64,000 bases of DNA from an uncultured Tateyamaria sp. (GTDB taxonomy: Bacteria; Pseudomonadota; Alphaproteobacteria; Rhodobacterales; Rhodobacteraceae). The position numbers and the translations under genes are program-made. Below are positions 36,231 to 45,203 of the stretch, piece after piece (the stretch's first letter is position 1; the number at the start of each line of letters is the position of its first letter). Under the pieces are notes generated by a model. The model searched no databases, was not told where the DNA came from, and saw only the letters and a list, made by a program, of their open reading frames with translations. Location of the stretch: NCBI RefSeq assembly GCF_947503385.1, contig NZ_CANNDO010000001.1:372001-436000 (forward strand), written 5' to 3'.

Positions 36231-36971
36231 TCAGTTGAGAGGGATGTATGGTGCCTTGACCGCGCGCGCCAGTACGGAAATGCACACCCGCGATGCACCT
36301 GCCGCACGACACATTTCCGTGCATACGCCCAGCGTCGCCCCGGTCGTCAGAACGTCGTCCACCAAAAGGACAGGCCGTCCGGCAATGCGGTGACGCCGCC
36401 GTTTGTTCACCACAATGCTGTCATTCAGGATACCCTGCCGCACGTCACGCGATTTGCCGTCAAGGCTGGGCGTGTATTGCGTCCGCACCAACAGGTCGGG
36501 GCACCAGTCGCAACCGGCAAGGTCCGCAAGCGCACGGGCCAGCAAGGCGGACTGATTGTACCGCCTCTTGGCCAGCCGCATCCAGTGCAACGGCACCGGT
36601 GCGATCAGAACAGTTTCGTCCAGCATGTCGCGGCAGGTATTGAGCATCCATTGCGCGGCAGGTGTTGCGATCTCCTGCCTGTCTCCATGTTTGAACCCCA
36701 GCACCATTTTGCGCGCGATCCCGTCATAGATCAGGGCCGCGCGCCCCTGTGCCCAAGGCTTTGGCGCGCGCATACAGTCGTCGCAATGCAGCACCTCGCC
36801 CCGCGCCTGACCGGGCAGCGGCACGCTGCACATGTCGCAGCGCGTGTGACCGACAAACGGTGTCTGTCCCCAACACGTGCCGCACAGGCCAAAGTCACTG
36901 TCGACCATGCCACCGCACGCCAGACATCGGGGCGGATAAATTGCCGCCAGCGCCGTTTGTAAAAGCTGCAT
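36231..36971 (-). CDS. comF: ComF-family phosphoribosyltransferase-like protein
   Basis: The 246-residue product has an N-terminal zinc-ribbon-like part with paired cysteines (CLACGG, CGTC, CDMC, CDDC) and a C-terminal type I phosphoribosyltransferase fold. The PRPP-binding signature VLLVDDVLTTGATLG is intact. ComF proteins are linked to DNA uptake in competent bacteria, but many are found in non-competent species. The start is the ATG before QLLQTAL; upstream frame is probably non-coding. Its start is only 20 bases from that of the divergent methyltransferase gene. Confidence 0.87.
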   Translation of the reverse strand: MQLLQTALAAIYPPRCLACGGMVDSDFGLCGTCWGQTPFVGHTRCDMCSVPLPGQARGEVLHCDDCMRAPKPWAQGRAALIYDGIARKMVLGFKHGDRQEIATPAAQWMLNTCRDMLDETVLIAPVPLHWMRLAKRRYNQSALLARALADLAGCDWCPDLLVRTQYTPSLDGKSRDVRQGILNDSIVVNKRRRHRIAGRPVLLVDDVLTTGATLGVCTEMCRAAGASRVCISVLARAVKAPYIPLN

Positions 36972-36991
36972 CTGCCACCTATCCTTGACCC

Positions 36992-37804
36992 ATGACCCAA
37001 GCCAGCGCCCTGACCGATCTTGCCGCCCTCGCCCGCAATCGCGCGCGTGCAGACGCAACCGCGCTGTTTCTGCAAGAGGCCGCTCGGGACGAGCTTCAGG
37101 ATCGCGTCGAGATGGTTAACAAACCGTTTCAGGATGCAGCGATCGTGACAGGTTTTCCGCAGGTGTGGGGCCAGACAGGCGACCATATCGTTGCTGACGC
37201 GGACACTTTGGCGATTAAACAGGGCGCACATGATCTGGTGATGCACAGCCTTGGGCTGCACTGGGCAAATGATCCGGTGGGTCAACTGATCCAATGCCGC
37301 CGCGCGCTAAGGCCCGATGGGCTGCTGCTGGCGGCAAGCCTTGGCGGCCAAAGCCTGCACGAATTGCGCACCTGCCTCGCCGAAGCGGAAATTGCAGTGA
37401 CCGGTGGCCTGTCACCACGTGTGGCGCCCATGGCAGAGCTGCGCGATTTGGGAGCATTGTTGCAGCGCACTGGCCTTGCCCTGCCGGTTGCAGACAGCGT
37501 GCCATTTACGGTGCAATACCGCGATATGTGGCACCTGATGCGCGACCTGCGGAATATGGGCGAAGGCAACGCGCTGAACACGCGCCTGCGGACACTCACG
37601 CGGCGCGCGATCTTTGACCGTGCTGCGGACGTCTACGCGGCAAACTATCCCAGCGATACTGGTGGGATCGTCGCTACATTCGAAATCATCGTTCTGACCG
37701 GATGGGCCCCGGATGCCAGCCAGCCGCAACCGCTACGGCCCGGCTCCGCCTCTGCCCGTCTGGCGGACGCGCTGGGGGCGGACGAAACGTCGCTGCCAGA
37801 TTGA
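36992..37804 (+). CDS. SAM-dependent methyltransferase-like protein (BioC/NDUFAF5 type)
   Basis: The 270-residue product resembles the methyltransferase type 11 group close to BioC and the complex I assembly factor NDUFAF5. HDLVMHSLGLHWANDPVGQL and RRALRPDGLLLAASLGG are characteristic. The glycine-rich S-adenosylmethionine motif I is degenerate here: no GxGxG follows the first strand. That is also known in the NDUFAF5-like group, so activity is uncertain. It precedes hemH by 40 bases in the same direction and starts 20 bases from the divergent comF. Confidence 0.78.
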   Translation: MTQASALTDLAALARNRARADATALFLQEAARDELQDRVEMVNKPFQDAAIVTGFPQVWGQTGDHIVADADTLAIKQGAHDLVMHSLGLHWANDPVGQLIQCRRALRPDGLLLAASLGGQSLHELRTCLAEAEIAVTGGLSPRVAPMAELRDLGALLQRTGLALPVADSVPFTVQYRDMWHLMRDLRNMGEGNALNTRLRTLTRRAIFDRAADVYAANYPSDTGGIVATFEIIVLTGWAPDASQPQPLRPGSASARLADALGADETSLPD

Positions 37805-37844
37805 CCTTGTGGCAATTCCCGTTATCTGAGGCCTAATGTGAATT

Positions 37845-38921
37845 ATGGACCGGCCCAAGATGCTTGATACCAGCAAGACCGCGACGAAACCCGTGCACGC
37901 CGACGCCGACCATCCGGCGATCCCGCCCGCACGGGTCGGCATACTGCTGGCCAATCTCGGCACGCCGGACAATTACGATTACTGGTCCATGCGCCGCTAT
38001 CTGAACGAATTTCTGTCGGACAAGCGTGTCATCGACTATTCGGCGTGGATCTGGCAGCCGCTGCTGCAACTCATCATCCTGACCAAGCGCCCGTTTTCGT
38101 CAGGTGCCGCATACAAATCGATCTGGAACCACGAGGCGGGCGAAAGCCCCCTGATGACCATCACCAAGGATCAGACGGCCAAGATCAAGGCAACGATGGC
38201 CGAACGCTACGGCGATCAGGTTATGGTCGATTTCTGTATGCGCTACGGCAACCCGTCAACCAAATCCAAGGTCCGCGAGATGACGCAGGCCGGATGCCAA
38301 AAAATCCTGTTTTTCCCGCTCTACCCACACTACGCCGGGGCGACGTCCGCGACCGCCAACGACCAGTTCTTTCGCGCGCTGATGGAGGAAAAGTGGCAGC
38401 CGACAACACGCACGGTCGAGCCTTACTTTGCCCATCCCAAATACATCGAGGCGCTCGCACAATCTATCGAACGGGCCTATGCCAACATGGACACCCGCCC
38501 CGACATTCTGGTGTGCAGCTACCACGGCGTGCCGATCCGCTACCTGATGGAAGGCGATCCGTACCACTGCCAGTGTCAGAAAACGACGCGCCTGCTCAAA
38601 GAGCGGTTGGGCTGGGAAGATACGGATATCAAAACGACCTTCCAATCGAAATTTGGCCCCGAAGAGTGGCTTCAGCCCTACACTGTCGAAGAAGTCGCGC
38701 GCCTCGCCGAAGCGGGCAAGAAAAACATCGCTGTCTGTGCCCCAGCCTTCTCGGCTGACTGCATCGAGACGCTCGAAGAGATCAACGAAGAGATTCACGA
38801 AAGTTTTGAGGAAGCGGGCGGCGAGACGTTCACCTACATCCCCTGCCTTAACGATGATGATGCGCATATCGACGCGCTCAGCACTGTGATCGAGGAAAAT
38901 CTCAAAGGCTGGCTGGACTAA
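37845..38921 (+). CDS. hemH: Ferrochelatase
   Basis: HemH inserts ferrous iron into protoporphyrin IX in the last step of haem synthesis. The 358-residue product has the catalytic histidine in VCSYHGVPIRYLMEGDPYHC and the C-terminal CAPAFSADCIETLEEINEE motif. The N-terminal VGILLANLGTPDNYDYWSMR is also typical. It is preceded by a methyltransferase gene and followed by a strong bidirectional terminator. The first ATG is used; a second lies five codons on. Confidence 0.95.
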   Translation: MDRPKMLDTSKTATKPVHADADHPAIPPARVGILLANLGTPDNYDYWSMRRYLNEFLSDKRVIDYSAWIWQPLLQLIILTKRPFSSGAAYKSIWNHEAGESPLMTITKDQTAKIKATMAERYGDQVMVDFCMRYGNPSTKSKVREMTQAGCQKILFFPLYPHYAGATSATANDQFFRALMEEKWQPTTRTVEPYFAHPKYIEALAQSIERAYANMDTRPDILVCSYHGVPIRYLMEGDPYHCQCQKTTRLLKERLGWEDTDIKTTFQSKFGPEEWLQPYTVEEVARLAEAGKKNIAVCAPAFSADCIETLEEINEEIHESFEEAGGETFTYIPCLNDDDAHIDALSTVIEENLKGWLD

Positions 38922-38942
38922 CCATCAGACCCCGACCAAAGA

Positions 38943-38972
38943 AAAAGGCGGCGCATTTCTGCGCCGCCTTTT
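38943..38972. terminator. Bidirectional intrinsic terminator
   Basis: A thirteen-pair perfect stem (arms 38943-38955 and 38960-38972) with a TTTC loop is flanked by A-rich and T-rich ends. It serves hemH and the convergent small gene. Confidence 0.92.
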
Positions 38973-38993
38973 GTGTTTGAAAGTGTCGAAAGC

Positions 38994-39173
38994 TTAGTCC
39001 GAAACGGCAGCCGCAACTGCGATCAGGATCAGCAGGGGCAGGATGATGCCGCCCGAAGAGCTGTTTGCTTCTTCAACGATCACGGGTGCTTCGATGACTG
39101 GGTCGGCAGGTGCGCCGGCAAAAGCAGTCGAAGCAGCAGCTGTCAGAGCAGCAGCGAGAACGAGTTTTTTCAT
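38994..39173 (-). CDS. Small membrane or secreted protein, 59 residues
   Basis: The product has a signal-peptide-like N-terminus (KKLVLAAALTAAASTAFAG), a short proline/glutamate-rich spacer and a hydrophobic C-terminal segment (GGIILPLLILIAVAAAV). After signal cleavage about 40 residues with one membrane span would remain. GGAGG lies at ideal distance before the ATG, and a strong terminator follows the stop, suggesting abundant expression of a monocistronic mRNA. Function is unknown. Proximity to hemH is probably incidental because the genes are convergent. Confidence 0.75.
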   Translation of the reverse strand: MKKLVLAAALTAAASTAFAGAPADPVIEAPVIVEEANSSSGGIILPLLILIAVAAAVSD

Positions 39174-39313
39174 GTTAATAACCTCCAGTTTTGCACGCCA
39201 GTAATTGCACTGGCGCACACCCAAGACTTACCTCGTGATTTTCTGTAAACAGCAATCGGACACGAATGGAAACCATGTTTGCCGCGCTTCACAGCCAAAC
39301 CACCGGAATGTCG

Positions 39314-39907
39314 TCAAATTAGCAACACCTGCGTGCCGACATTCGCCATTTCATACAGCTCTTCGATGTGCTCGTTGTAGAGGCCAATGCAGCCATTTGA
39401 CGACTTGCGGCCAATCTTGCGCGTGTCGTGGGTGCCGTGGATTCGGTAATATGTCCAGCTAAGGTGCAGCGACCGCGTGCCCAACGGATTCTGCGGGCCG
39501 GGGCCGATATAGTCGGGCCACTCCGGGTTGCGCTTTTTCATCGACGGTGTCGGGCGCCAGTCCGGTTTGGGGTCCTTGAGGATCACCTTGGTCCGGCCAC
39601 GGCGGGTCAGATCATCGGTCAGCGGCACGCTGGACGGATAGAGCTTGTAGACGGTCTGATCTTCGTTCCAGTAGTGCACCGCACGGCTGTCGATATCGAC
39701 CAGAATCGCACCTTTGCGCAGGTTTTCGAAATAGGGCCGCCAATCCAGCGTCCGAAAGCTGGAGATGTTGCGACGGACGGACAATGCCGGATCGCGCTCC
39801 GCCTGTCCGGCAGGCAATTCCTGCGCAACCGCAGGGGCACCGATCAGCGCGGCACTGCCAGCCAGAAACGCACGGCGGCTTGGGGTTACAAACGACGATT
39901 TGGACAT
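39314..39907 (-). CDS. L,D-transpeptidase (YkuD), Tat-type signal
   Basis: The 197-residue product has a twin-arginine-like signal (SRRAFLAGSAALIGAPAVA) and a YkuD domain. The catalytic motif is present: a histidine in YRIHGTHDTRK and the cysteine in SSNGCIGLYNEHIEELY. These enzymes form 3-3 or protein-to-peptidoglycan crosslinks in the periplasm. Start is the ATG before SKSSF, with a GGAGAGG site. It is divergent from the CAP-domain lipoprotein with 170 bases between, and a second L,D-transpeptidase lies beyond. Confidence 0.9.
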   Translation of the reverse strand: MSKSSFVTPSRRAFLAGSAALIGAPAVAQELPAGQAERDPALSVRRNISSFRTLDWRPYFENLRKGAILVDIDSRAVHYWNEDQTVYKLYPSSVPLTDDLTRRGRTKVILKDPKPDWRPTPSMKKRNPEWPDYIGPGPQNPLGTRSLHLSWTYYRIHGTHDTRKIGRKSSNGCIGLYNEHIEELYEMANVGTQVLLI

Positions 39908-40077
39908 TTTATGCCTCTCCAAAGGGGTCTTTCCTGCCATTGGCGGCAAAATATGGCGCGAAAGCCGCACTCGCAAATCAAACACTTGTCATCACGCAAC
40001 ATCACGCCGATGTGCGTTTGAAATACAACGGCGGGCCGGATACCAACTGCGTCAAACAATCTGAGTGGTATGCTCCT

Positions 40078-40731
40078 ATGATGCGTCGCGTTTTCATCTT
40101 TCTCGCCCTTGGTCTGGCCGTTGCGGCCTGTACCCCCACCGGTCCGTCCGGACCCAGCGTGGGCGCAGATGGGCGTCCGTTGCCCAAACTCTACCGTATT
40201 CGCGCCAATGACACCGCCAAATTGCAGTTTCGGATGCTTGATTCGGTCAACGCCCTGCGCAGCGCCCGTGGCGCGGCCCCGGTCGAACTGAACCCGCAAC
40301 TGAACGCAGCCGCCGCCACGCATTCGCGCGACATGTCCCTGCAAAACCGCCCCTGGCACTTTGGTTCGGACGGATCATCGCCGATCGACCGGTTGGCGCG
40401 GGTTGGCTACGCGGGCAGCCTTGTGGGTGAAAACATCTCGGAAACCTACGAGACCGAGCTGGAAACACTCGCCGCGTGGATGGAACAGACCGACACCCGC
40501 CGCACCATCCTGTCGCCGCAGGCGCGTGACATGGGTTTTGCGTGGTTTCAGGAATCCAACGGCAAAATCTGGTGGACGATGGTCATGGGCAACCCCGACA
40601 ACAGCCCGCTGATCCCGTCGGCAAATCCGTCCGCCTCGCGGCTGGTGCCCGACGCTGTTGATGCGCCCGAAGACATTGCAGCCGATAACACCCAAGAAAT
40701 CGTGGTGATCACCGAAACGCCGCCGACCTAA
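40078..40731 (+). CDS. CAP (SCP/PR1)-domain lipoprotein
   Basis: The 217-residue product has a lipoprotein signal with lipobox LAVAAC (Cys18). A CAP domain follows: MLDSVNALRSARGAAPVELN, then LNAAAATHSRDMSLQN and GENISETYET, containing the usual histidines and glutamate of the CAP cavity. The role of bacterial CAP proteins is mostly unknown. Its place between two L,D-transpeptidase genes suggests a cell-wall function. Two ATG codons are adjacent; either could be the start. Its stop shares bases with the stop of the convergent transpeptidase (CTAA). Confidence 0.82.
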   Translation: MMRRVFIFLALGLAVAACTPTGPSGPSVGADGRPLPKLYRIRANDTAKLQFRMLDSVNALRSARGAAPVELNPQLNAAAATHSRDMSLQNRPWHFGSDGSSPIDRLARVGYAGSLVGENISETYETELETLAAWMEQTDTRRTILSPQARDMGFAWFQESNGKIWWTMVMGNPDNSPLIPSANPSASRLVPDAVDAPEDIAADNTQEIVVITETPPT

Positions 40732-41228
40732 GGGTTGATCTGGATCGGCGTCCCGTCCCGCACCATCGCATAGACATCTTCCATCTCGCGGTTTGTCACC
40801 GCGATGCAGCCCCATGTCCAATCCTCGCGCCGCCGTTTGAACGGACTGGATTCGCCATGGATAAAGATGTCGCCGCCCGGCGGTTTGCCCAAGGCCGCCG
40901 CCTCGGCCCGGTCGCGTGCGTTGGGGTATGAAATGCCAAGCGACAGGTGGAACTTGCTGTTGGGATTGCGGCGGTCGATGCGGTAATTGCCCTCGGGCGT
41001 GCGCCCGTCCCCCTCAAAGAACTTGTCCCCAATCGGCGCAAAGCCAAGGTCGATCATATAGTCCTTCAGCACCCGGTCGTGATGCAGCAGATACATCTGC
41101 CGCGCCTGTTTGTTCACGACGACATAGGTCACCTCGGGGCCGGTATATTGTTTGAACTTGGTCTGCGGCGCGCACGCTCCTAGACCCGCTGCCGCAACAC
41201 CGCCCATCAACAGATGTCTGCGTTTCAT
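40728..41228 (-). CDS. L,D-transpeptidase (YkuD) lipoprotein
   Basis: The 166-residue product begins with a lipoprotein signal (KRRHLLMGGVAAAGLGAC; lipobox Cys19) and is almost wholly a YkuD domain. TYVVVNKQARQMYLLH is the first strands, and the catalytic pair is the histidine of IFIHGESSP and the cysteine of TWGCIAVTN. It differs from the neighbouring enzyme at 39314-39907 in size, anchor type and active-site surroundings, so the two are not a recent duplication. It converges with the CAP lipoprotein with a four-base overlap. Confidence 0.9.
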   Translation of the reverse strand: MKRRHLLMGGVAAAGLGACAPQTKFKQYTGPEVTYVVVNKQARQMYLLHHDRVLKDYMIDLGFAPIGDKFFEGDGRTPEGNYRIDRRNPNSKFHLSLGISYPNARDRAEAAALGKPPGGDIFIHGESSPFKRRREDWTWGCIAVTNREMEDVYAMVRDGTPIQINP

Positions 41229-41342
41229 CGAAATCCTGTCCCGTATGGCTTTTTCTTAATTGGGCAGAGGGGTAACACCAACACCCCGCTTCGGCCTAGC
41301 ATGTTTCGCACCTGATCCGTTCACCACAGCGTGAGGTGTGGC

Positions 41343-42119
41343 CTAACCGTCGCGGGCGTCCAGCTTGGCCTCGATCGCATCAAGCCGTTTCATCACCTCG
41401 TCCCGGTAGCTGTCGGTGGCCGCGTTGCTTTCTTCGGCATGGGCGTCCTGCATCGAATTCACGATCAAACCGACCAGCAAGTTTACCACCGCAAAGGTCG
41501 TCACCATGATAAACGGCACAAAGAACAGCCAGGCATAGGGATAAATCTCCATCACCGGGCGCACGATCCCCATGGACCACGATTCAAGCGTCATGATCTG
41601 GAACAGGGAATAGGCTGACAGCGGCAAACTGCCGAACCAGTCGGGAAAACTGGCCGCGAACAGTTTGGTCGCCATCACCGCCGCAATGTAAAAGATCAGC
41701 GCCATCAGCATGAACACCGACCCCATCCCTGGCAGGGCCGTCACAAACCCTTCGACAACGCGGCGCAGACGCGGCGCCACGGAAATCACGCGCAGCACCC
41801 GCAGGATGCGCAACGCCCGCAACACCGACAGACCCCCGGTGCCCGGCAACAGCGCAATACCCACAATGACAAAATCAAACAGGTTCCAGCCATTTCGGAA
41901 GAATTTGCCCCGGTAGGCAATCAGCTTGGCAATGATCTCCACCACAAAGATGGTCAGACAAATCCTGTCAATCGCCACGATCAGTCCACCCGCAGCAGCC
42001 ATTGCCTCGGGCGAGGTTTCAAGCCCCAGCGTGATGGCATTCACAATGATGACGCCGATGATGAAATTCGTAACCTGCGGCTTCTCAAGCCACGCGGTCA
42101 GCTGGGCGCGGGTGGGCAT
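41343..42119 (-). CDS. Voltage-gated sodium channel (NavBac/NaChBac family)
   Basis: The 258-residue product is a single six-helix channel subunit that would form a tetramer. S4 has arginines at every third position (Arg101, 104, 107, 110 in VLRALRILRVLR). The selectivity filter at 177-183 is TLESWSM, the sodium-selective form seen in NaChBac and NavMs. A C-terminal coiled coil (about 230-256, YRDEVMKRLDAIEAKLDA) would hold the tetramer. It sits alone between an L,D-transpeptidase and an RNA methyltransferase. In marine bacteria such channels are associated with motility, chemotaxis and pH or sodium homeostasis. Confidence 0.9.
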   Translation of the reverse strand: MPTRAQLTAWLEKPQVTNFIIGVIIVNAITLGLETSPEAMAAAGGLIVAIDRICLTIFVVEIIAKLIAYRGKFFRNGWNLFDFVIVGIALLPGTGGLSVLRALRILRVLRVISVAPRLRRVVEGFVTALPGMGSVFMLMALIFYIAAVMATKLFAASFPDWFGSLPLSAYSLFQIMTLESWSMGIVRPVMEIYPYAWLFFVPFIMVTTFAVVNLLVGLIVNSMQDAHAEESNAATDSYRDEVMKRLDAIEAKLDARDG

Positions 42120-42131
42120 GGGGTGTCTCCT

Positions 42132-43361
42132 TCAGCGCGTGATATGGGAGAGTCGGAAGGCACCCACAAGCTCCACATGGGTAGACCAGCGGAACTGATC
42201 CACCGGTTGCACAAAATCCAAGCTATATCCTGCGCCGATCAGCGTTGCGGCATCCCGCGCAAAGGTGGCGGGGTTGCAGGACACATGGGCAATCACGGGC
42301 ACCTGCGCCTGCGCCAGTTCCGCAATTTGCGCCGCAGCCCCGGCACGGGGCGGGTCAATGACGGCGGCGTCCACCTTGGCCAACTCATCCGGCAAAAGGG
42401 GGCGACGAAACAGGTCCCGCGCCTCTGATGTCACCCGCTTGAGGTTGGGCGTATCGCGCCACGCCCTGTCCAGTGCGTCGATCATGGCCTTGTCGCCTTC
42501 GACCGCATGAACCTCGGCTGTTGCGGCCAAGGGCAAGGCAAAGGTGCCGCACCCGGCAAAAAGGTCAACGACACGCGCCGCATCACCGACGATCTGTTGC
42601 ACGGTCTCGGTCAGCGCCTGCTGACCATGCCGCGTCGCTTGCAGAAACGCACCGGGTGGCGGCACAACCTGCGCTGTGCCCATACGCTGCACCGGCGCGT
42701 GACGCATCGCGACGACCTCGTCATCCCATGTCAGCCGTGCCAGCGCCTGCGCCTGCGCCACCTCCGCCAAGGTCACGCGCAGCGGGCCATCCAGCGGTTT
42801 GCCACCTGTCACGAACACGTCCAGACCCGCGAGGCTGTCCGTCACCGTGACAGACAATTCACCCTTGCGGCTCGCCGCCATGGTGGCCAAGGCCTCTGCC
42901 GCGGCAAGCCCCGGCATCAGCGCCGGTTCAACAAGCGTACAGTGCGGCACTGGGATGATCGCGTCCGACCGGCGCGCGTGAAACCCGGCCATCGCACCCT
43001 TTTTTGTACGCCGCGCGGAAAACGTCGCGCGGATGCGCGACCGGGCGGGCGAGGTGAGCGTGGGTCGCACATCCGCCGCAATCCCATGCGCCGCCAGCGC
43101 GTCGGCCACCTGCGCCTGCTTCCACCGCGCCACCAGTTCGTCGCTGGCGTGCTGCATCTGGCACCCCCCGCAACTGCGGAAATGTGAACAGGGCGCAGAC
43201 ACGCGGTCCGGTGACGGCACTTCGATCCGGACATCATCCAGCATGTCACCATGGCGGCTGCCGCTGACCACTTCGCCCGGCAAGGCCAGCGGCACAAACA
43301 CAGGGCCAGCAGCGATGCCGTCGCCACGCTGGCCAAGCCGTTCAATCGTATAGGTGGTCAT
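42132..43361 (-). CDS. Class I RNA (uracil-C5) methyltransferase, RumA/TrmA-like
   Basis: The 409-residue product resembles the rRNA/tRNA 5-methyluridine methyltransferases. It has an iron-sulfur cysteine set (Cys58, Cys64 and Cys67 in CSHFRSCGGCQ, with a fourth in PHCTLVEP), and the SAM-binding region DLFAGCGTFALPLA. The catalytic cysteine lies in IAHVSCNPATFARD and the QATRHGQQAL-like glutamine motif is present. A short TRAM-like N-terminus precedes the cluster. Whether it modifies 23S rRNA or tRNA cannot be decided here. The ABC exporter gene ends nine bases upstream. Confidence 0.87.
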   Translation of the reverse strand: MTTYTIERLGQRGDGIAAGPVFVPLALPGEVVSGSRHGDMLDDVRIEVPSPDRVSAPCSHFRSCGGCQMQHASDELVARWKQAQVADALAAHGIAADVRPTLTSPARSRIRATFSARRTKKGAMAGFHARRSDAIIPVPHCTLVEPALMPGLAAAEALATMAASRKGELSVTVTDSLAGLDVFVTGGKPLDGPLRVTLAEVAQAQALARLTWDDEVVAMRHAPVQRMGTAQVVPPPGAFLQATRHGQQALTETVQQIVGDAARVVDLFAGCGTFALPLAATAEVHAVEGDKAMIDALDRAWRDTPNLKRVTSEARDLFRRPLLPDELAKVDAAVIDPPRAGAAAQIAELAQAQVPVIAHVSCNPATFARDAATLIGAGYSLDFVQPVDQFRWSTHVELVGAFRLSHITR

Positions 43362-43370
43362 GGGGTGCCC

Positions 43371-45203
43371 TTATTCCGCCGCCGCCGTGCTGATAAAGCC
43401 ACCGGATTGCCGCTGCCAGTACTTTGCATAAAGGCCACCCTTGGCCAGCAGCGCCTCGTGCGGACCCTGTTCCACGATGCGACCGGCATCCATGACGACG
43501 ATCCGGTCCATCTCTGTCAGCGTTGACAGGCGGTGGGCAATGGCCAGTACCGTCTTGCCCTCCATCACGCGGGACAGCGCGTGCTGGATCGACGCCTCTA
43601 CCTCGGAATCCAGCGCACTTGTCGCCTCGTCCAGCACCAGAATGGGCGCATCCTTGAGGATCGCACGCGCCAAGGCGATCCGCTGCCGCTGTCCGCCCGA
43701 CAATTTCACGCCCCGCTCGCCCAGATGCGCGTCGTAGCCGGTGCGCCCCTTGTGATCCTGAAGGTCGAGGATGAAGTCATGCGCCTCGGCCTTTCGCGCC
43801 GCCGCAATCATCTCGTCTTCGGTGGCGTCGGGCCGACCATAGAGGATGTTGTCACGGGCCGAGCGATTGAACATCGCCGTTTCCTGCGTGACCATGCCGA
43901 TGGACTGGCGCAGACTGTCCTGCGTGACACTGCGCGTTTCCTGCCCGTCTATCCGGATCTGGCCCTTTTCACTGTCATACAGCCGCAAGAGCAGCGCCAC
44001 GAGCGTGGATTTCCCGGCCCCTGACGCGCCGACTATCCCAACCTTTTCGCCGGGCCGAATATCCAGCGACAGCGCGTCGATCCCGCCTGCGTCCCGGCCA
44101 TAGCGGAACTCGACTCCGTCAAACGCGATGCCGCCGTCCGGCACCTGCAACGCCTGCGCCTCCGGCCCATCCTCGACCCGGTTGCGCGGGGTCAGCGTGC
44201 GAATGCCGTCCTCGATCTCACCGATGTTGGAATAGATCGCCATAAGCGTAAAGCTGACCCAGCCGGTCATCTGGCTGATCCGCACCGCCACGGCACCGGC
44301 CGCCACGATATCGCCCGGCGTCGCCTGTCCCATCTGCCATATCACGATGGTCCCGCCCAGCAGCAGCACCGGCAACAGCCCGGCAAGGCTCATCAACGCA
44401 AACCGGAACCCGGCGGACAGGTAGCCAAAGCGCACAGCGGTGTCGCGAAACCCCTGCATCGCGCCCAGCGCTGCCTGATCCTCGTGATCGTCATGGGCAA
44501 ACAGCTTGACCGTCTTGATATTGGTGATCGTGTCCACGACCTGCCCGGACACCATCGCGCGCGCGCCCGCCCGTGCTGCGGACCGTTTGCGGATGCGCGG
44601 CAAATACCAGCGGATCAGCATGAAGTAGAGGCAGAGCCACACCCCAAAGCCAAGCGCCACCCGCCAATCAATCGCAAACAGCAACAGCACCGACCCCGCC
44701 AGCGACGCCAGCGCAAAGGCCACAACGTTGATGAATTCCGACACCACGTCCGTCACGGCGCGCGCCGCCTGCATCTGCTTTTGCGCGATACGCCCGGCGA
44801 AATCGTCGTCAAAGAACCCAACCGACTGGCCCAGCGTCCAGCGATGCAGGCGCGACAGAACCAGCGGGTTTACATTGGGCTGCACAATGATCGCGTTGGT
44901 CGCCGCACTCAGCCCAAACAGCGTCGGGCGGGCAATCAGGAAAAACGCCAGCGCACCCATGAGCAGCCCGATATTGGTCACCGAAAAGAATCCGTCGGGC
45001 CCCAGCTGCACCGTTGCGTCAATGACCCGTCCAAGGATCAGGGCCGTACCCGCCTCCAGCACACCGGCCAGCGCGGAACACAGCGCCGCCAGCCACAGCG
45101 CGGGCCACGCACCAGACAAACACCAGCGCATAAAGGGCCACAGCGTTTCCGGCGGCGGCCCTTCTGCCCGGTCAAAGGAACGGATCCAGTTCTCGATCTT
45201 CAC
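43371..45203 (-). CDS. ABC exporter half-transporter (fused permease-ATPase), second of a pair
   Basis: The 610-residue product has an N-terminal ABC type-1 membrane domain (six spans, about residues 35-330) and a C-terminal ATPase. Walker A is GASGAGKST, the signature is LSGGQRQRIAL, Walker B with catalytic Glu is LVLDEATSALD, and the H-loop is AIAHRLSTL; all are canonical. It starts at GTG overlapping the stop of the preceding half-transporter by four bases. The two are about the same length and clearly related, so they probably form a heterodimer. The substrate is unknown; lipids or drugs are typical of the class. Confidence 0.92.
   Translation of the reverse strand: MKIENWIRSFDRAEGPPPETLWPFMRWCLSGAWPALWLAALCSALAGVLEAGTALILGRVIDATVQLGPDGFFSVTNIGLLMGALAFFLIARPTLFGLSAATNAIIVQPNVNPLVLSRLHRWTLGQSVGFFDDDFAGRIAQKQMQAARAVTDVVSEFINVVAFALASLAGSVLLLFAIDWRVALGFGVWLCLYFMLIRWYLPRIRKRSAARAGARAMVSGQVVDTITNIKTVKLFAHDDHEDQAALGAMQGFRDTAVRFGYLSAGFRFALMSLAGLLPVLLLGGTIVIWQMGQATPGDIVAAGAVAVRISQMTGWVSFTLMAIYSNIGEIEDGIRTLTPRNRVEDGPEAQALQVPDGGIAFDGVEFRYGRDAGGIDALSLDIRPGEKVGIVGASGAGKSTLVALLLRLYDSEKGQIRIDGQETRSVTQDSLRQSIGMVTQETAMFNRSARDNILYGRPDATEDEMIAAARKAEAHDFILDLQDHKGRTGYDAHLGERGVKLSGGQRQRIALARAILKDAPILVLDEATSALDSEVEASIQHALSRVMEGKTVLAIAHRLSTLTEMDRIVVMDAGRIVEQGPHEALLAKGGLYAKYWQRQSGGFISTAAAE

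Noticed and set aside
41290-41342. CCACA/TGTGG inverted repeat downstream of the sodium channel gene as a terminator
   Set aside because: The stem is short with an eight-base loop and has no T-run on either strand.
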